Source: Microglena sp. YARC (lineage: Eukaryota; Chlorophyta; Chlorophyceae; Chlamydomonadales; Chlamydomonadaceae). Taken from it: a stretch of 64,000 nt of DNA. Positions 63,486-64,000 of the stretch are shown here, piece by piece. The position numbers and the translations under genes were made by a program. The DNA lies in NCBI GenBank assembly GCA_022414725.1, contig CM039462.1, forward strand, positions 44,950,945-45,014,944, read 5' to 3'. The notes below the pieces were generated by a model. It searched no databases. It saw only the letters and a list, made by a program, of their open reading frames with translations, and was not told the DNA's origin. Position 1 is the stretch's first letter. Every line of letters begins with the position of its first letter.

Positions 63486-64000
63486 TTATTGTGGGGCGAG
63501 CGATTCACGGATTTCCTTGAGTTCCTCTTTTAGGTTGTTCACTTCGTCGCGCAGTTCCTGGATTCCCGCCAGAAGCAACGATGACAAGTTGCCGTAAGCG
63601 ACCGTGAGAGTGTCCTTAAGAGGGTGCACGTCTACGACTTCCGGAAGGACTCGTTGCACCTGCTGCGCGATGACTCCGGCGTGCCTCTTGCGGCTATCGT
63701 CGCCACGGTACTCGAAGGTGTACGCGCCGATCGCGTCGATCTTGTCCAGTGCGTCCGTGATGGGCTCGAAGTGGTGCTTGACGTTAGAATCGGACTCCAT
63801 TGTGCTGAAACCGATGATGTTGCTGGTGGCGATCAAGTTGCCATTGAAATATCCATCGCCCACAACATGCAATCTGGATTCGGGTGCGTTTGTACCAAAA
63901 CCAACGTTTCCGTTATCCAAAATAGTTACACGCGACACACCCCCGGTGCTGATCCCAATTTTATCCGCACCAAGTCTGTACAAACCTGTGTTTGAATCAG
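63486..64000 (-). CDS. S74-type (intramolecular chaperone) fibre protein, 5' end outside window
   Basis: The visible 171 residues, open to the window edge, read DSNTGLYRLGADKIGISTGG then GNVGFGTNAPESRLHVVGDG, the usual fibre repeat text. The S74 domain follows: TMESDSNVKHHFEPITDALD with the Ser-Asp site, RHAGVIAQQVQRVLPEVV, and a C-terminal coiled coil (LLLAGIQELRDEVNNLKEEL). S74 domains help trimers fold and then cleave themselves off. The Ser and the Lys-like context are kept. Probably a virion fibre. Confidence 0.88.
   Translation of the reverse strand, partial: DSNTGLYRLGADKIGISTGGVSRVTILDNGNVGFGTNAPESRLHVVGDGYFNGNLIATSNIIGFSTMESDSNVKHHFEPITDALDKIDAIGAYTFEYRGDDSRKRHAGVIAQQVQRVLPEVVDVHPLKDTLTVAYGNLSSLLLAGIQELRDEVNNLKEELKEIRESLAPQ

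Overview
The window looks like part of a large DNA virus of the Nucleocytoviricota (NCLDV), or such a virus integrated in a eukaryotic genome. The marker genes are a poxvirus A22-type Holliday junction resolvase (34913-35680), a Nudix mRNA-decapping enzyme with a zinc knuckle (25809-26834), a poly(A) polymerase (35771-37365), a TFIIB-like protein (27841-28899), a membrane-type MutS ATPase (2417-4417), a Ser/Thr kinase (4555-5717), a WLM-like HELGH metallopeptidase (59252-59821), an intronless histone H3 (53906-54304), and several small virion or membrane proteins of the mimivirus/phycodnavirus sort. Gene density, lack of introns and one AAAATTGA promoter-like element agree with this. I cannot name the species or host. 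The transposon load and many interrupted genes fit an endogenous or decaying copy, but part of the damage is plainly sequencing error.

The window is a scaffold of three contigs joined by two gaps of exactly 1000 N (6675-7674 and 47905-48904). Contig 1 (1-6674) is repeated in reverse orientation at the left end of contig 2 (7675-17961). The inner part of that repeat (7675 to about 15700) is full of single-base insertions and deletions and looks like uncorrected long-read sequence; the outer part is clean. The two copies differ by real insertions: contig 2 carries a 3.47-kb transposon at a TA and a 166-bp MITE with a 4-bp duplication, and contig 1 shows both empty sites.

The most interesting content is a transposon family (family A) in two full-length copies (12312-15779 and 28989-32467). 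Each has terminal inverted repeats and TA flanks, a Tc1/IS630-type DDE transposase, and overlapping its 3' end a Fanzor (eukaryotic/viral TnpB) RNA-guided nuclease with an N-terminal SAP domain. Past the Fanzor stop, the right end keeps a hairpin-rich stretch with the features of a guide-RNA scaffold. Short elements at 22568-22872 and 27387-27739, and solo ends elsewhere, keep that same right end without the nuclease. A second Tc1-like family (39255-39948 and remnants) and a 166-bp MITE family (16297-16462, 22875-23040, plus fragments) are interleaved with it.

Layout: 1-6.7 kb anchored repeat protein, MutS and kinase; 7.7-18 kb inverted noisy copy with the Fanzor transposon; 18-26 kb glycosyltransferase and large membrane proteins; 26-38 kb RNA-processing and transcription genes around the second Fanzor transposon; 37.6-44 kb small conserved proteins; 44-53 kb low-quality contig ends and tandem repeats; 53-60.6 kb histone H3 and virion/membrane proteins; 61-64 kb LamG/discoidin-like and S74-type fibre proteins that may act in host attachment.
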